A DNA stretch of 64,000 bases. Source: Deltaproteobacteria bacterium (GTDB lineage Bacteria > Desulfobacterota > Desulfobacteria > Desulfobacterales > Desulfatirhabdiaceae). Made by a program: the position numbers and the translations under genes. Below the pieces are notes generated by a model. The model did no database searches and had not been told where the DNA came from. It saw nothing but the letters and a program-made list of their open reading frames with translations. Within the stretch, counting starts at the first letter, position 1, and the number at the start of each line of letters is the position of its first letter. The DNA lies in NCBI GenBank assembly GCA_016219185.1, contig JACRBZ010000011.1:1-64000 (forward strand). The letters are read 5' to 3'. Below, piece after piece: positions 53,816-62,787 of this stretch.

Positions 53816-53911
53816 AATATGTCCCAATAATTTCTTTTCCCGTTCCGATAACATACGATCAAGCGGCCGTCTTTGAGTTGGTTGATTGACATTTTTAATG
53901 GCACTTATCAA
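53717..53911 (-). CDS. possible small ORF crossing the edge of repeat A
   Basis: A 64-residue frame MISAIKNVNQPTQRRPLDRM followed by LSEREKKLLGHITSIGLLEF. Its C-terminal half (SIGLLEFSLERLKDVSKSI) is conserved as protein in repeat B (SIGLLEYSLERLKDVSKSI) despite base changes. It may be a remnant of a gene that once lay upstream of the repeat. No family recognised. Confidence 0.3.
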   Translation of the reverse strand: MISAIKNVNQPTQRRPLDRMLSEREKKLLGHITSIGLLEFSLERLKDVSKSICQRTSISSLVIL

Positions 53912-53986
53912 ATTTAATCAATGATTGTTTACAAAATTAATAAAAGAATATATGTATACCGATAAAAAGCACTTAAGGATGTACAA

Positions 53987-54433
53987 ATGAAAATATACAC
54001 AATAGGTTATGAAGGCGTTAATAAAAATTCTTTCATGGCTTGGCTCGTGAATTACAAAATTGACATTGTTGCCGATGTTAGACAGAGACCACTTAGTCGG
54101 AAAAAGGGGTTTTCTAAAAACGGTCTTTGTGAAAGCTTATCTGAAAATGATATTGAGTACCTTGGATTGCCATCTTTAGGTGTTCCGAAGGAAATGCGCG
54201 ATGAATTAAAGAGTACTGGCAATTACAGCTCTTTTTTTAAGAAATACAAAGATTCACTATCTTCCAAAAGCCAAGAAATAAATGAATTATTCATTAAAAT
54301 TAGTTCCGGAAAACGCGTAGCACTATTATGTTTTGAGCATGATGCCAATAAATGCCATAGAATAGTTTTGGCTGAGCAAATCAGCAAATTAAGCAAAAAC
54401 GGTTTTGAAGTCCGCCATTTGGCTCCTTTATGA
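53987..54433 (+). CDS. DUF488-family protein
   Basis: 148 residues: MKIYTIGYEGVNKNSFMAWL, DIVADVRQRPLSRKKGFSK, and the C-terminal LLCFEHDANKCHRIVLAEQI, all DUF488 marks (conserved DVR and C-x-E-x5-CHR). Function of the family is unknown; links to nucleic-acid or nucleotide chemistry have been suggested from gene context. The gene is AT-rich relative to its surroundings and ends one base before the convergent partner's stop, so the pair behaves as a cassette. Confidence 0.88.
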   Translation: MKIYTIGYEGVNKNSFMAWLVNYKIDIVADVRQRPLSRKKGFSKNGLCESLSENDIEYLGLPSLGVPKEMRDELKSTGNYSSFFKKYKDSLSSKSQEINELFIKISSGKRVALLCFEHDANKCHRIVLAEQISKLSKNGFEVRHLAPL

Positions 54434-55222
54434 TCAAAAAAGGGGCAACTGCCTTCTTTTGGGCGGATAGAATATCCCCAAAATGCAAAATATATTTGGC
54501 CATTTAGCAAGGTTCCCCAATATCAAATAAGGTTCTTTTTTAGAACTGCAAATACGCATAACTTTATCCTTAATTTTTTGTTCCCAATCAATACTTCCCT
54601 TGACGTTTCTGTATAATTGTCCGAACTCCCAATCGAGGATACTCATGTTGTGGGTTTTACAATTTTGGTTATTGCATTTGAATTTTAGTACAAGTCTAAA
54701 GGGCAAAAGTTCTATATCTTTATTTTGCTCAAACAACCCCATTTGAGAAAGAACGCTTTTCTTTTTAATTTCTGCTTCGTTTATTTCATCTAAAGACTTT
54801 TCCTCAATTGTAAAATCTAATATTTCTTTTGGGTTAACAATGCCAAGTGACGTTCCGTTATTTTCCTGTGACTCTTTTAATTCTTCAACAGAGTTAAAAA
54901 GTGTATTCCGATTAATAATCCATTTTTCGCGTTCAGCCCAATCATCACCAGTCCCAATTATATTCCCAAGCTCAATAGTGTCATCAAAAAGATTATAGCT
55001 CTCAGGCCTTGAATCTGAATTGGCTTTTACAATTTTCACTTTTATCCATTGGTATTTCTTAAATTGAGATTCACCTGTTAAATAGCGATATCTAATCGGG
55101 TATAATCTAACCAATTTTTTTGTGGCTTTATCAATACCAGCAGTGCACACAGTCTCAGTATATTTTCTGCTAATTTCCGGATAGGTTTTGGCTAAAACCA
55201 GAATATCGTGATTGTCATTCAT
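54434..55222 (-). CDS. hypothetical partner of DUF488 with CxxxxC-x-x-H motif
   Basis: 262 residues from the ATG at 55222 (GGGGGGCGG upstream). N-terminal ILVLAKTYPEISRKYTETVC and VRLYPIRYRYL; a C-terminal zinc-like motif FKCNNQNCKTHNMSILDWEF. No catalytic family recognised. The proteins DUF488 and this type meet tail to tail with no gap, implying co-inheritance. Low GC compared with the flanks points to recent acquisition. Confidence 0.75.
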   Translation of the reverse strand: MNDNHDILVLAKTYPEISRKYTETVCTAGIDKATKKLVRLYPIRYRYLTGESQFKKYQWIKVKIVKANSDSRPESYNLFDDTIELGNIIGTGDDWAEREKWIINRNTLFNSVEELKESQENNGTSLGIVNPKEILDFTIEEKSLDEINEAEIKKKSVLSQMGLFEQNKDIELLPFRLVLKFKCNNQNCKTHNMSILDWEFGQLYRNVKGSIDWEQKIKDKVMRICSSKKEPYLILGNLAKWPNIFCILGIFYPPKRRQLPLF

Positions 55223-55294
55223 AAACCGCCCCCCATGATCCTGCCTTAAAAAGCCATCTCCATATCCGTTGTATTTCACATGTCTCGTCAGCAG

Positions 55295-55381
55295 TCACAC
55301 ATATTTGCCTCGTGCCTCGGATGCACCAAATGTACACCAATTACACAAAAACACAATAATATTGAGTTCCCAGATTGTCAT
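55295..55381 (-). pseudogene. mvhD 5' remnant in repeat B
   Basis: Reads MTIWELNIIVFLCNWCTFG, then ASEARGKYV and a stop. Same remnant as in repeat A, again ending after the first CxxC. Confidence 0.75.
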
Positions 55382-55415
55382 TTGTGCGCCATAATCGCGA
55401 CGTAATGTTATAAAT

Positions 55416-55464
55416 AAACGGCGGCATATTCCACGCCCAAAGGACGTGGAATATGCCGCCGTTT
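55416..55464 (-). terminator. perfect 20-bp hairpin in repeat B
   Basis: Arms at 55416-55435 and 55445-55464 are exact complements around a 9-base loop. On the minus strand the hairpin is followed by TTTATTTAT, fitting a Rho-independent terminator for whatever is transcribed leftward from 55.5 kb. Copy A carries a degenerate version at 53586-53634. Confidence 0.75.
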
Positions 55465-55580
55465 CATAGCTCTCCTGCTTTTCCCAATTTCGGTAAGTAT
55501 TCCCAAAAACCTTCAGCCCATTCTCTCAGTGTCATTACGATCAGGGGATCACGAGGGACGGTAGGGATGTCCATTGACAT
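55464..55580 (-). CDS. possible 38-residue ORF before the repeat-B terminator
   Basis: MSMDIPTVPRDPLIVMTLRE followed by WAEGFWEYLPKLGKAGEL; the stop falls exactly at the base of the terminator hairpin. In repeat A the same frame is interrupted by a stop after LREWT. It may be the C-terminal tail of a lost gene. No family recognised. Confidence 0.3.
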   Translation of the reverse strand: MSMDIPTVPRDPLIVMTLREWAEGFWEYLPKLGKAGEL

Positions 55581-55676
55581 ATTGATTTACTGACATCTTT
55601 AAGCCTTTCTAATGAATATTCCAATAATCCAATGGATGTCCCTAATACATCCCTCTCGATTCCGCCATATTCGAAG

Positions 55677-57926
55677 TCAAAATCCCGGCCAGTAGTAAGG
55701 ATTTACACCTTTTTCAGCCAGCAAAAGCCAGGATGTTGCCCCCACGTGCGGGCGCTGATAGTAAAGCCAATCGCTCCCATCCGACAATTGAAACCCAGTC
55801 GTTATTGTGTCTTTGTTTGTGGCCGGCATTGCGCCGGTAGACAGTTGAGATGACTTGAGTATTGACAGAAATTTGTCAGCATTTGCCTGTTGGCCTATGT
55901 ATCGGAAGGCTTCAGTCATTTGGGCGGTCCCTTCATACCACACTCCATCCAGATCATTATTGAAATCGAATCCCAACGGTTCTGTTTTATCGGCGTTAAG
56001 AACAAGCATATTTTGTTCTGCGTACGAAAGCGCTGACCAGTAAGGAATCCCCTCGTCTTTTAGCGATAGAACCGCCCATGCCTGCACATCCAACGGCAAT
56101 TGGTATTGAGTTTTATTGATCGTCACGCCATCATCGCCAGTCCCCGTCCAGAATTTACCCGGTGCCTGAGAATCATCCCACATGGCAACGACAAACTGTT
56201 TGGCTGCTTGCGCGCGGTCGCGCCACTTTGTATCTCCTGTTATAGTAAAAAGACGCTGGAACACGGCAAAGAGATCGATATTATGTTCTGTCGATTTGTA
56301 CTTCTGTTGTTTTTGAACAGGTTGGTTCGGATTTGGCTCCCAACCGTAGAAACCGGCGCTGTAGCCTCCAGCACCGCGGGTGTCGCGGCAATTCACTTCG
56401 ACCCAATCAGCCATTTTGATTACAGAGGAGAGGTATGTATTATCCTCTGTCACATCATAGTAAGCGAGCAGGGAGAGCATAGCCCACGCCATGTTGCCGG
56501 TGTCGGAACCCACCTGATTAGCATCCTCTATCCAATTATTCGTAGACGGATCTGACCACCCGGGCATACGGACTGTTCCAATTTTTCCATTTGGGTACCA
56601 GCCGGGCGGTAAAGAAATGTCTCCACCCTGGTAGGCGTTCCTCAATCGACCGTCGGTAAAGTAGCGATCATTGTTTTGAGCATATACAAAGGCATCCGCG
56701 ATCAGTTTTGCCCGGTTATTTTCGCTGGCACCCAGTAAAGAGATGAGTGCAACCGCATTATCATAGGTATAAGCAACGTTTCGCATGATCAAATCGAAAC
56801 TGTTTGTTCCGGGTTCAGTTTCATAGCTTACCAGAAAACGGGGCTCCGAAGACCTATTCTTGTCGTAGGTGATGTCATCCAGATAGAAAACAATATCATG
56901 TTGACCGTTTTCCGTCGCCGCTGCGACCCAACCGAACCCACCCAGTACATAACCGAGATCCCGGCCAACCAGTGAAATGGTGAATTTCTGCCAATCATTC
57001 GACAGGGTGACTACCCCTGACGAGGCTTTTGGCGAGGAATCAGGGTATGGCTTTTCTGCAAGTCCCGTTGATGAATTTCTTCCGATGCCGAGTGCAAAGA
57101 ATTCAGCTCTCTCCCCACCTTTGTCACCTTTTGCCCAGAATGTTATTTGGGTTGCGCCACTCAGGTCCATCCCTGCATTTGGTGTATCACCCCAGTTTTC
57201 ACTGGGGCTTGAAGCTGTGCCTTGAAGAACGCCATTCATCATATACCATCCACCCCAAGGGCTTGTTGATGACTTGAATTCACATCGAATACACGTACTT
57301 CCGGAGTGTTGTGCAATCGACCAATTCTCCTGCATGACAGGCGCGGAATTCAGCATTCCCCGCGCAGCGAAATGATTCCCGGCAGCGTAAGCATCGCTAT
57401 AAACATTAAAAGTTGTGTGGAATTGATCTTGTACTTTGGACAAATACGTTACCGATGAAGTAGAGCCATTTATCGCATAATTGGTCAGTTTCAACCAGAT
57501 AAGCCCGTCTGCTGTCGGCACATACTCTAAATCCAGCCATAATGATGTACCACCGAGATCCAACGAGGGGATGTGCAAGATATATTTGCCGTCACTCAAA
57601 ATCAATGTGGCCGGATTTCCGCAACCGTTTGGCGCTATCTGTGTAATGCCAGTTAACATGAACCATATCAAACCATCCGAAGAAGGTGAATACTGGAATC
57701 CGGTCTGATAAAAGTTTTGGCCAAAACTCATTATGGGAATATTGAGTGTGAAATCGGAAGACCATGTTGCGTCACATGGGGTCGAAGATGAGTCTGGCTG
57801 GAGGATTGTTCCTATACCATCGGCCGCAACGAGGGTATCATTGCCAAAGCTTACTCCATACCCCATTCCCAATATCAACACCACCAAAAAAACAATTGAG
57901 AACAATGAGCTACAAAATTTTATCAT
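55677..57926 (-). CDS. large secreted protein with alpha-toroid glycosidase-like domain
   Basis: 749 residues with a signal peptide. Residues about 55-150 hold two ~45-residue repeats of the type LNIPIMSF...QYSPSSDGLIWFML and LHIPSLDL...LEYVPTADGLIWLKL. Next comes a carbohydrate-binding-like beta domain (about 165-350, WFTLSLVGRD-like strand ending YLDDITYD). The C-terminal ~380 residues are helical with repeated motifs (NVAYTYDNAVALISLLGASE, WAMLSLLAYYDVTEDNTYLS, AWAVLSLKDEG), as in (alpha/alpha)6 glycoside hydrolases. Substrate unknown. Probably an extracellular polysaccharide-active or cell-surface enzyme. Confidence 0.75.
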   Translation of the reverse strand: MIKFCSSLFSIVFLVVLILGMGYGVSFGNDTLVAADGIGTILQPDSSSTPCDATWSSDFTLNIPIMSFGQNFYQTGFQYSPSSDGLIWFMLTGITQIAPNGCGNPATLILSDGKYILHIPSLDLGGTSLWLDLEYVPTADGLIWLKLTNYAINGSTSSVTYLSKVQDQFHTTFNVYSDAYAAGNHFAARGMLNSAPVMQENWSIAQHSGSTCIRCEFKSSTSPWGGWYMMNGVLQGTASSPSENWGDTPNAGMDLSGATQITFWAKGDKGGERAEFFALGIGRNSSTGLAEKPYPDSSPKASSGVVTLSNDWQKFTISLVGRDLGYVLGGFGWVAAATENGQHDIVFYLDDITYDKNRSSEPRFLVSYETEPGTNSFDLIMRNVAYTYDNAVALISLLGASENNRAKLIADAFVYAQNNDRYFTDGRLRNAYQGGDISLPPGWYPNGKIGTVRMPGWSDPSTNNWIEDANQVGSDTGNMAWAMLSLLAYYDVTEDNTYLSSVIKMADWVEVNCRDTRGAGGYSAGFYGWEPNPNQPVQKQQKYKSTEHNIDLFAVFQRLFTITGDTKWRDRAQAAKQFVVAMWDDSQAPGKFWTGTGDDGVTINKTQYQLPLDVQAWAVLSLKDEGIPYWSALSYAEQNMLVLNADKTEPLGFDFNNDLDGVWYEGTAQMTEAFRYIGQQANADKFLSILKSSQLSTGAMPATNKDTITTGFQLSDGSDWLYYQRPHVGATSWLLLAEKGVNPYYWPGF

Positions 57927-58109
57927 GACTTTTCCCCTCCCACTTTCTTTTATTTCCCCAGCATGAGCAAATAATCCGGATATAGACTGAAAAAATATTA
58001 ATTTTTCACAATTTTAATATGATATCTACAACTTAGCTTGGTCAACACCTTTTGTTCGGTCGTCCTTTGTTCGCGACTTGCGGTCATCTTCTGTAGTCCG
58101 AAACTGCTA

Positions 58110-58611
58110 TCATAGCTGTTCTAACCATTCATTCGCCTGATCGGCGATCTTTTGAGCGCGGTCATGACCATTGATTATCTGTCGCGCATTGAAGAAATCC
58201 TCTTTGTTACCGTTCACAAACTCGTTTAGCCGATGACCGGTGTAGACACCCCGCAACATGCCATCAACAATGACAAAAACAGATAAGGCCGGCCAGTTCA
58301 TCAAAATCCGGTTGTAGATTGACCTTTGCTTCGCCAATAAACCCGACGGGATTCTCCGAAGCCTGAATCAGCAGACCAGCACTTGCCCCCTCAATGGTGT
58401 CAGGATCAGCCTGATTCGTGGCCTCCTTAAAAAATTTCCAGGCTTCCAGCGTACGAGGCCCGATCAAGCCGTCAACATCGTCGTAAAGGTTTAGAAGATG
58501 AAGTTCAGCCAATGCCCTCTGTACGGCTGTGGCTAATTCTTTGTTCCATTTTCCGGAAGGAATCGCACCACTCATTTGGCTGAGAATCTGTTTAGCATCC
58601 ATCAAGTCCAT
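58110..58611 (-). pseudogene. frameshifted peptidoglycan-binding protein gene
   Basis: From the ATG at 58611 (AAGGAGGAACCTT upstream) the frame encodes a peptidoglycan-binding-like helix bundle (AVQRALAELHLLNLYDDVDG, GLIGPRTLEAWKFF) and stops after QPDFDELAGLICF. A second frame overlapping there continues with the family-typical C-terminus (GVYTGHRLNEFVNGNKEDFF, NARQIINGHDRAQKIA). One base change at the GGCCGGCC run would join both into about 165 residues. Confidence 0.7.
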
Positions 58612-58727
58612 AAGGTTCCTCCTTTTTATCTAAGGCGTCAAAGTTCGATGCTGAAACCGGCAGCGATTCAGCGGCATGTAGCCGCGAGCCTGTTGTTCGC
58701 CCGTGACACCTCCCGCCACAAAGCACG

Positions 58728-60836
58728 TTACAGATTCAACAGGTCGAGCGGACCTCCCGGCACGACCAACTTCGAAAAGTACCTGACTCCCAGTTGCAAT
58801 CCCAATTCCCGGTATGCCTCAAACTGCTGTTCACCGAAAAACTGGTCCCCGGTTCCCTGATCCGGAAAGGCCGGATTCTGGCGCTGGTATGCGTAGATGT
58901 CCTCCGTGAGCTTCTCCACGAGAGTCGTGTTCACATACACGATGACGCCTTCGAGGCCGCTCTTGTATCGAATCCCACCGACGACACAGGCTTCCCTGGA
59001 GATCTTCCTTACCTTGTTGACGGGCCGTATGGGCCTCGTGTCGATGGTGATCTCGGCACCGAAATCGACCCGAACACGCTCCACAGCCTTCGCCAAGTCG
59101 TCGAAGACGTAGTTGACATCCGCCGTCGCATCACAAACGATGATGTATTTGCACTCCCTTCTGATGAGCTCGTAAAGCCCCAGGTTCTCGAAATGCCCGC
59201 CATCGGAAAGGTGCAAGCTGGAACTATTCTCATTAAGCCCCCTTCCCAACATCTCGCTGAATATCTTGTACCAGGAGGGATTGCGCCACTGGACATTGCC
59301 GAGGGCAGTCGTTTGTGGATTACGTATCCAGTAACCCAGGCGGACGTTCAAAAGCGTCATCAGAAACGTGAGCGGACGCGACCGAGTGGCGTAAGTATTG
59401 GGATCGACGGCCGCACCGGAGATGGCCATGGCGGTTGCCAGGTTCACTTTTCCTTTGATATAGTCCTTTGACCGTGCATAGGATGTGCAATCGGAACCGC
59501 AGAAGAGCGGAGAGAAGATAAAGCTGTGGCCGCCTCTTTCCTTGAGCTTTGGAAGGCGCGATCCCACGGTCTGGATAGTGGCGTTGATGAGATGATAGGG
59601 AGCCGCCGTCTGCGGGATGGCGTGGAGGAGACAGAGATCTGCGTCCCGTTCGCTCGCCGGAACCGGCGGAGTTACGCTCTCATCCATAATGGATATGTTT
59701 TCTTCCCGGCCCCAGTCATCGCGAACCCGCATCGGCAGGTAGGCTTCCATGAGGCGGTTGCGGTAGAACCGGTGCATTGAGACATGATTGATGTCGGCAC
59801 AATAGGCGATGAGCAAGGAACAGCCAAGGGCCGTAAAGTACACGGCAGCGCCCGGATCGAATCGGCGGGTGATGTAGAAGAGCCATAAAAAGATGCCGTA
59901 CATCAGGAGGCTGAGGCCGAAGGAAAGGAGAAAGGAGCGGACGCCCTTTGCCTCGTTGCCGTGTTTTTTACCAGTGATGCCTCCCCAGATCGAAAGGATA
60001 CCGGCGAGGGATATGGACGACATGGCACTGTGAACCCATCCGTGAAGATAAATCTCAAGTATCACCGTCACGATCGGTATCGTGCCGATGATAACTCCGA
60101 TGGCGCCGTACATGAGCCCCCTGCCCATCGCCTTGTTCGTCCACCTCTGGAAGCTGCAATTACGTGCAGCGGCAAAGCGTGTCGTCATGGAAAACAAGAC
60201 GCCTGCAACCAGCGAGACAAGAACGACAACCATCCCCAAGAAAAGCAGGGCAGTGAACCACGTCGGTCCTTCCCTCTGTGCATAGGGCACGCCTCCGACC
60301 AACCGGTCCAGGAAGTACGGCAGCTCCGGAAGGCCCATGCCGAGTATCCAGAGGATGAAGAAAAAGATGGGAATCACAACAATGAGGTTTACGATGATAC
60401 CTGTGAGGATCGCGGCGACGAGCGCCCACCATGTAAGACCATCACCGGGAGTCATGTAATTTCCGCGTGCCCGGAATCGCGCGAGAAGCCTGTTTGCCAG
60501 GGCGTCCGTAACCGGGTTAATGGTATCAAAGGGAAAAACACTGGCCTTGAGACGAGACATGAACCACGTCAGCGACGATCCGATGTATCCGCCTCCGCTC
60601 ACCGTGGACAGATAATCGATGCACCGGAGCAGACCGACGCGGTCGAGCGCCTGGAGGATGCCCAGGTTAAACGTTGCGGAACGGATTCCCCCGCCCGATA
60701 GCGCGAGCCCCATGGCATCACAATCGGGTCTGCCCGGTTTCTTGTAGCCTGCCTTTGTGCGGCGGTTCAGAATCCTTGACCGCTCATCCTTAACAACGTC
60801 GAAAGAAGAAAACAGTTTGGGCGTCTCACTGTCCAT
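58728..60836 (-). CDS. patatin-like phospholipase with internal membrane domain
   Basis: 702 residues. Patatin core elements: oxyanion loop LALSGGGIRSATFNLG, nucleophile elbow STVSGGGYIGSS, and catalytic Asp in LSDGGHFENLGLYEL. Between the nucleophile and the Asp lie about 300 residues with at least six hydrophobic segments (for example IVNLIVVIPIFFFILWILG). The enzyme is therefore membrane-embedded, unlike soluble ExoU-type patatins. Predicted lipid acyl hydrolase acting at the inner membrane. Confidence 0.87.
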   Translation of the reverse strand: MDSETPKLFSSFDVVKDERSRILNRRTKAGYKKPGRPDCDAMGLALSGGGIRSATFNLGILQALDRVGLLRCIDYLSTVSGGGYIGSSLTWFMSRLKASVFPFDTINPVTDALANRLLARFRARGNYMTPGDGLTWWALVAAILTGIIVNLIVVIPIFFFILWILGMGLPELPYFLDRLVGGVPYAQREGPTWFTALLFLGMVVVLVSLVAGVLFSMTTRFAAARNCSFQRWTNKAMGRGLMYGAIGVIIGTIPIVTVILEIYLHGWVHSAMSSISLAGILSIWGGITGKKHGNEAKGVRSFLLSFGLSLLMYGIFLWLFYITRRFDPGAAVYFTALGCSLLIAYCADINHVSMHRFYRNRLMEAYLPMRVRDDWGREENISIMDESVTPPVPASERDADLCLLHAIPQTAAPYHLINATIQTVGSRLPKLKERGGHSFIFSPLFCGSDCTSYARSKDYIKGKVNLATAMAISGAAVDPNTYATRSRPLTFLMTLLNVRLGYWIRNPQTTALGNVQWRNPSWYKIFSEMLGRGLNENSSSLHLSDGGHFENLGLYELIRRECKYIIVCDATADVNYVFDDLAKAVERVRVDFGAEITIDTRPIRPVNKVRKISREACVVGGIRYKSGLEGVIVYVNTTLVEKLTEDIYAYQRQNPAFPDQGTGDQFFGEQQFEAYRELGLQLGVRYFSKLVVPGGPLDLLNL

Positions 60837-61394
60837 CCCCCCCTCCTTGCGGCCCTTCGGCCACGTTCGAGAATTTTCTGAAAAGGCTGCTTGTTTTTTG
60901 CCAACTCCCGGCGGAGTTTCTTGATAGTGCGGATATCGTAGTCTGCAGTTGATCGAATAAAACCATTAATTGCTGATTTTAATTTATTCTGTAATTTTTT
61001 ATGTATTATATTTAAGAAACACTTGTCAATTTTTTTCGGGAATAGCGGAACCCTTGATGCGACAAGTATTCAAATACGACCTGTTCTGAAAGATCCATCC
61101 CTCTTCCCTGAGCTTCCCTTCATGAACATCTGCGGCTTGCCCGCAGGATGTTTGTGAGTATTTATCTCTTAAATGCATCTTTTCGGGGTCAAAAGTGTTG
61201 GTTTAAGACCTTTTCAATCAACGATTTGCACTATTTTTTCTTTATATTCCTCATGGTTGATGTGGTCCGACCCGATCCACGGTATTATCCGCGCAGTGCG
61301 TCGAAGTGCACAATGTGCTCAACGCGGCCTCACCGAAACCGGAATTACTCAAGCCCAAAATGGGAAACACCCATGTTAGAGCGCGCATGGCCGG
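60837..61394. other. intergenic region containing one copy of a direct repeat
   Basis: AT-rich 60950-61030, which may hold the promoter of the patatin gene. The repeat at 61121-61278 occupies the middle. No gene recognised. Confidence 0.5.
61121..61278. repeat. direct repeat copy 1 (61 kb)
   Basis: Matches 62417-62577 in the same orientation at roughly 80% by eye. It begins CATGAACATCTGCGGCTTGC, containing a bulged hairpin AACATC-TGCGG / CCGCA-g-GATGTT. It lies on the left of the 327-residue secreted protein gene. Confidence 0.75.
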
Positions 61395-62378
61395 CTATCG
61401 ACTCGCATCTTCGCGCTTGATCCACCAAGATGTGTAGCGCCCGCCATAAAGATGATCAAGGAGGAAGAGCTGCGGATCCGTACCCTCTCGTATTTGCCGG
61501 CCCTGCATCTGAATTTTCCCTCCCTGTACGGTGAAGGAGTAGGTACCGTGGGGCTTGCCGTCGATGCTAACGGACACACGGTAAAGACCGTCCGTGCTCA
61601 ATACTTCTTCAGCCTTGAAAAAGCTGTTTTGATCTCCGCCCATCGGTTTGAACAAGAGATCGGCTTGCTGCCATTGTGGCGTTAAGCGCAATGTGCCCGC
61701 ATCCGTTGCGATGACGCGATTATCTTGCATGCGTACGATTTTTGCTTCGTAGGGCGCGGCTCGTTTACTTTCATGGCCGGCCTTTTCGCGCACCCAAGTC
61801 GTGAAGCGCAGCGCCGATTTCGGATCATTACGCTGATAGAAAACGTTGCCGTAGTCGTTCCACGACCCACCTATGAAGTAACGCGTACCCGCCGACTGGT
61901 AGGGGTCGTCGGCAGGTTGCGTATCGATACTGAACGGAAAGCGATAAAATGGTTTATCCTCAAGCTGAAATTCGATCACGTAGTCGCCCGCAGTGAGCGG
62001 CCGAATCGACGCCTCGCCGCCGAGCACTTTGTAGTGACTCAATTCCCAAAGCCCCGCGATGTTCTCGCCGTACCAAATATAGGTGTTGAGTACCTGCCCA
62101 TCCGCCCGTCTCACGACACTGGCGAATTTGCCGCCCTCGTCCGGGCTGTACACATAGTTCGAATTATCCGCATGAACTGGTTGCGGCAAGCAAACGGCGT
62201 ACAACTTGTTAACGACCAACCGACCGTCAAAGTAATCTACGCTAACCGCGCCCAAGAGACTCCAATAGCTAATACCTGGCGTACACGGCACCTGCGTCTG
62301 CTCCCCCAGCGCGACGCCACTGCCGGCGCAAAACAGCAACGCGCATAAGAGCAATTTAAGTTTACTTGTCTTCATCAT
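61395..62378 (-). CDS. secreted hypothetical protein between direct repeats
   Basis: 327 residues with a signal peptide (LLLCALLFCAGSGVALG). The rest is beta-rich with repeated small immunoglobulin-like features (SIRPLTAGDYVIEFQLEDKP, GLYRVSVSIDGKPHGTYSF). No family recognised. It is the only gene between two copies of the ~160-base repeat, suggesting it moved or was duplicated with them. Confidence 0.75.
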   Translation of the reverse strand: MMKTSKLKLLLCALLFCAGSGVALGEQTQVPCTPGISYWSLLGAVSVDYFDGRLVVNKLYAVCLPQPVHADNSNYVYSPDEGGKFASVVRRADGQVLNTYIWYGENIAGLWELSHYKVLGGEASIRPLTAGDYVIEFQLEDKPFYRFPFSIDTQPADDPYQSAGTRYFIGGSWNDYGNVFYQRNDPKSALRFTTWVREKAGHESKRAAPYEAKIVRMQDNRVIATDAGTLRLTPQWQQADLLFKPMGGDQNSFFKAEEVLSTDGLYRVSVSIDGKPHGTYSFTVQGGKIQMQGRQIREGTDPQLFLLDHLYGGRYTSWWIKREDASR

Positions 62379-62416
62379 TACGCCTCCACTGTTTTCGCAT
62401 CATCTATCATGGCCAA

Positions 62417-62577
62417 CATGAACATCTGCGGCTTGCCCGCAGGATGCTTTTGTTGGGGCATTATCTTTTTAATGCATATTTTCTGGGTCAAAAGTGCTGA
62501 TTTAAGACCTTTTCAAGCAACGATTTATACTTTTTATCTTTATGTTCTCGATGGCTGTGGCGGTCCGACTCAGATCC
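62417..62577. repeat. direct repeat copy 2 (62 kb)
   Basis: Second copy of the 61 kb repeat, about 1.30 kb to the right, on the other side of the secreted-protein gene. The bulged hairpin at the start is conserved. Confidence 0.75.
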
Positions 62578-62595
62578 GCCGATCCGAACCCAATG

Positions 62596-62787
62596 TCACC
62601 GGGTACCAACAGTTTCGTCAATCCGGTACACTGACCTGTTGGACAAAGGTTTCATAATTAATTCTATCTGTTTGAAGGAAATCGTTCGCTCGTGCATCTT
62701 TCCGTCATAATATGATGCCCGTAACGATGCAATTATATCGATACAGGAAGACCGTGCACCTGTCTGATTGGCTGTTACTACAGTCAA
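62596..62787 (-). CDS. possible 63-residue ORF coupled to the TPR-like gene
   Basis: A frame starting TTG at 62787 overlaps the upstream stop as TTGA, then reads TGARSSCIDIIASLRASYYD and KMHERTISFKQIELIMKPLS. Protein-like but no family recognised; ribosome-binding site weak. Confidence 0.3.
   Translation of the reverse strand: MTVVTANQTGARSSCIDIIASLRASYYDGKMHERTISFKQIELIMKPLSNRSVYRIDETVGTR

Larger units (their letters stand above)
55280..55639. repeat. direct repeat B (right flank of the DUF488 island)
   Basis: The better-preserved copy of the ~360-base repeat. Distance to copy A is about 1.82 kb, so the DUF488 pair lies exactly between them. Confidence 0.85.
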
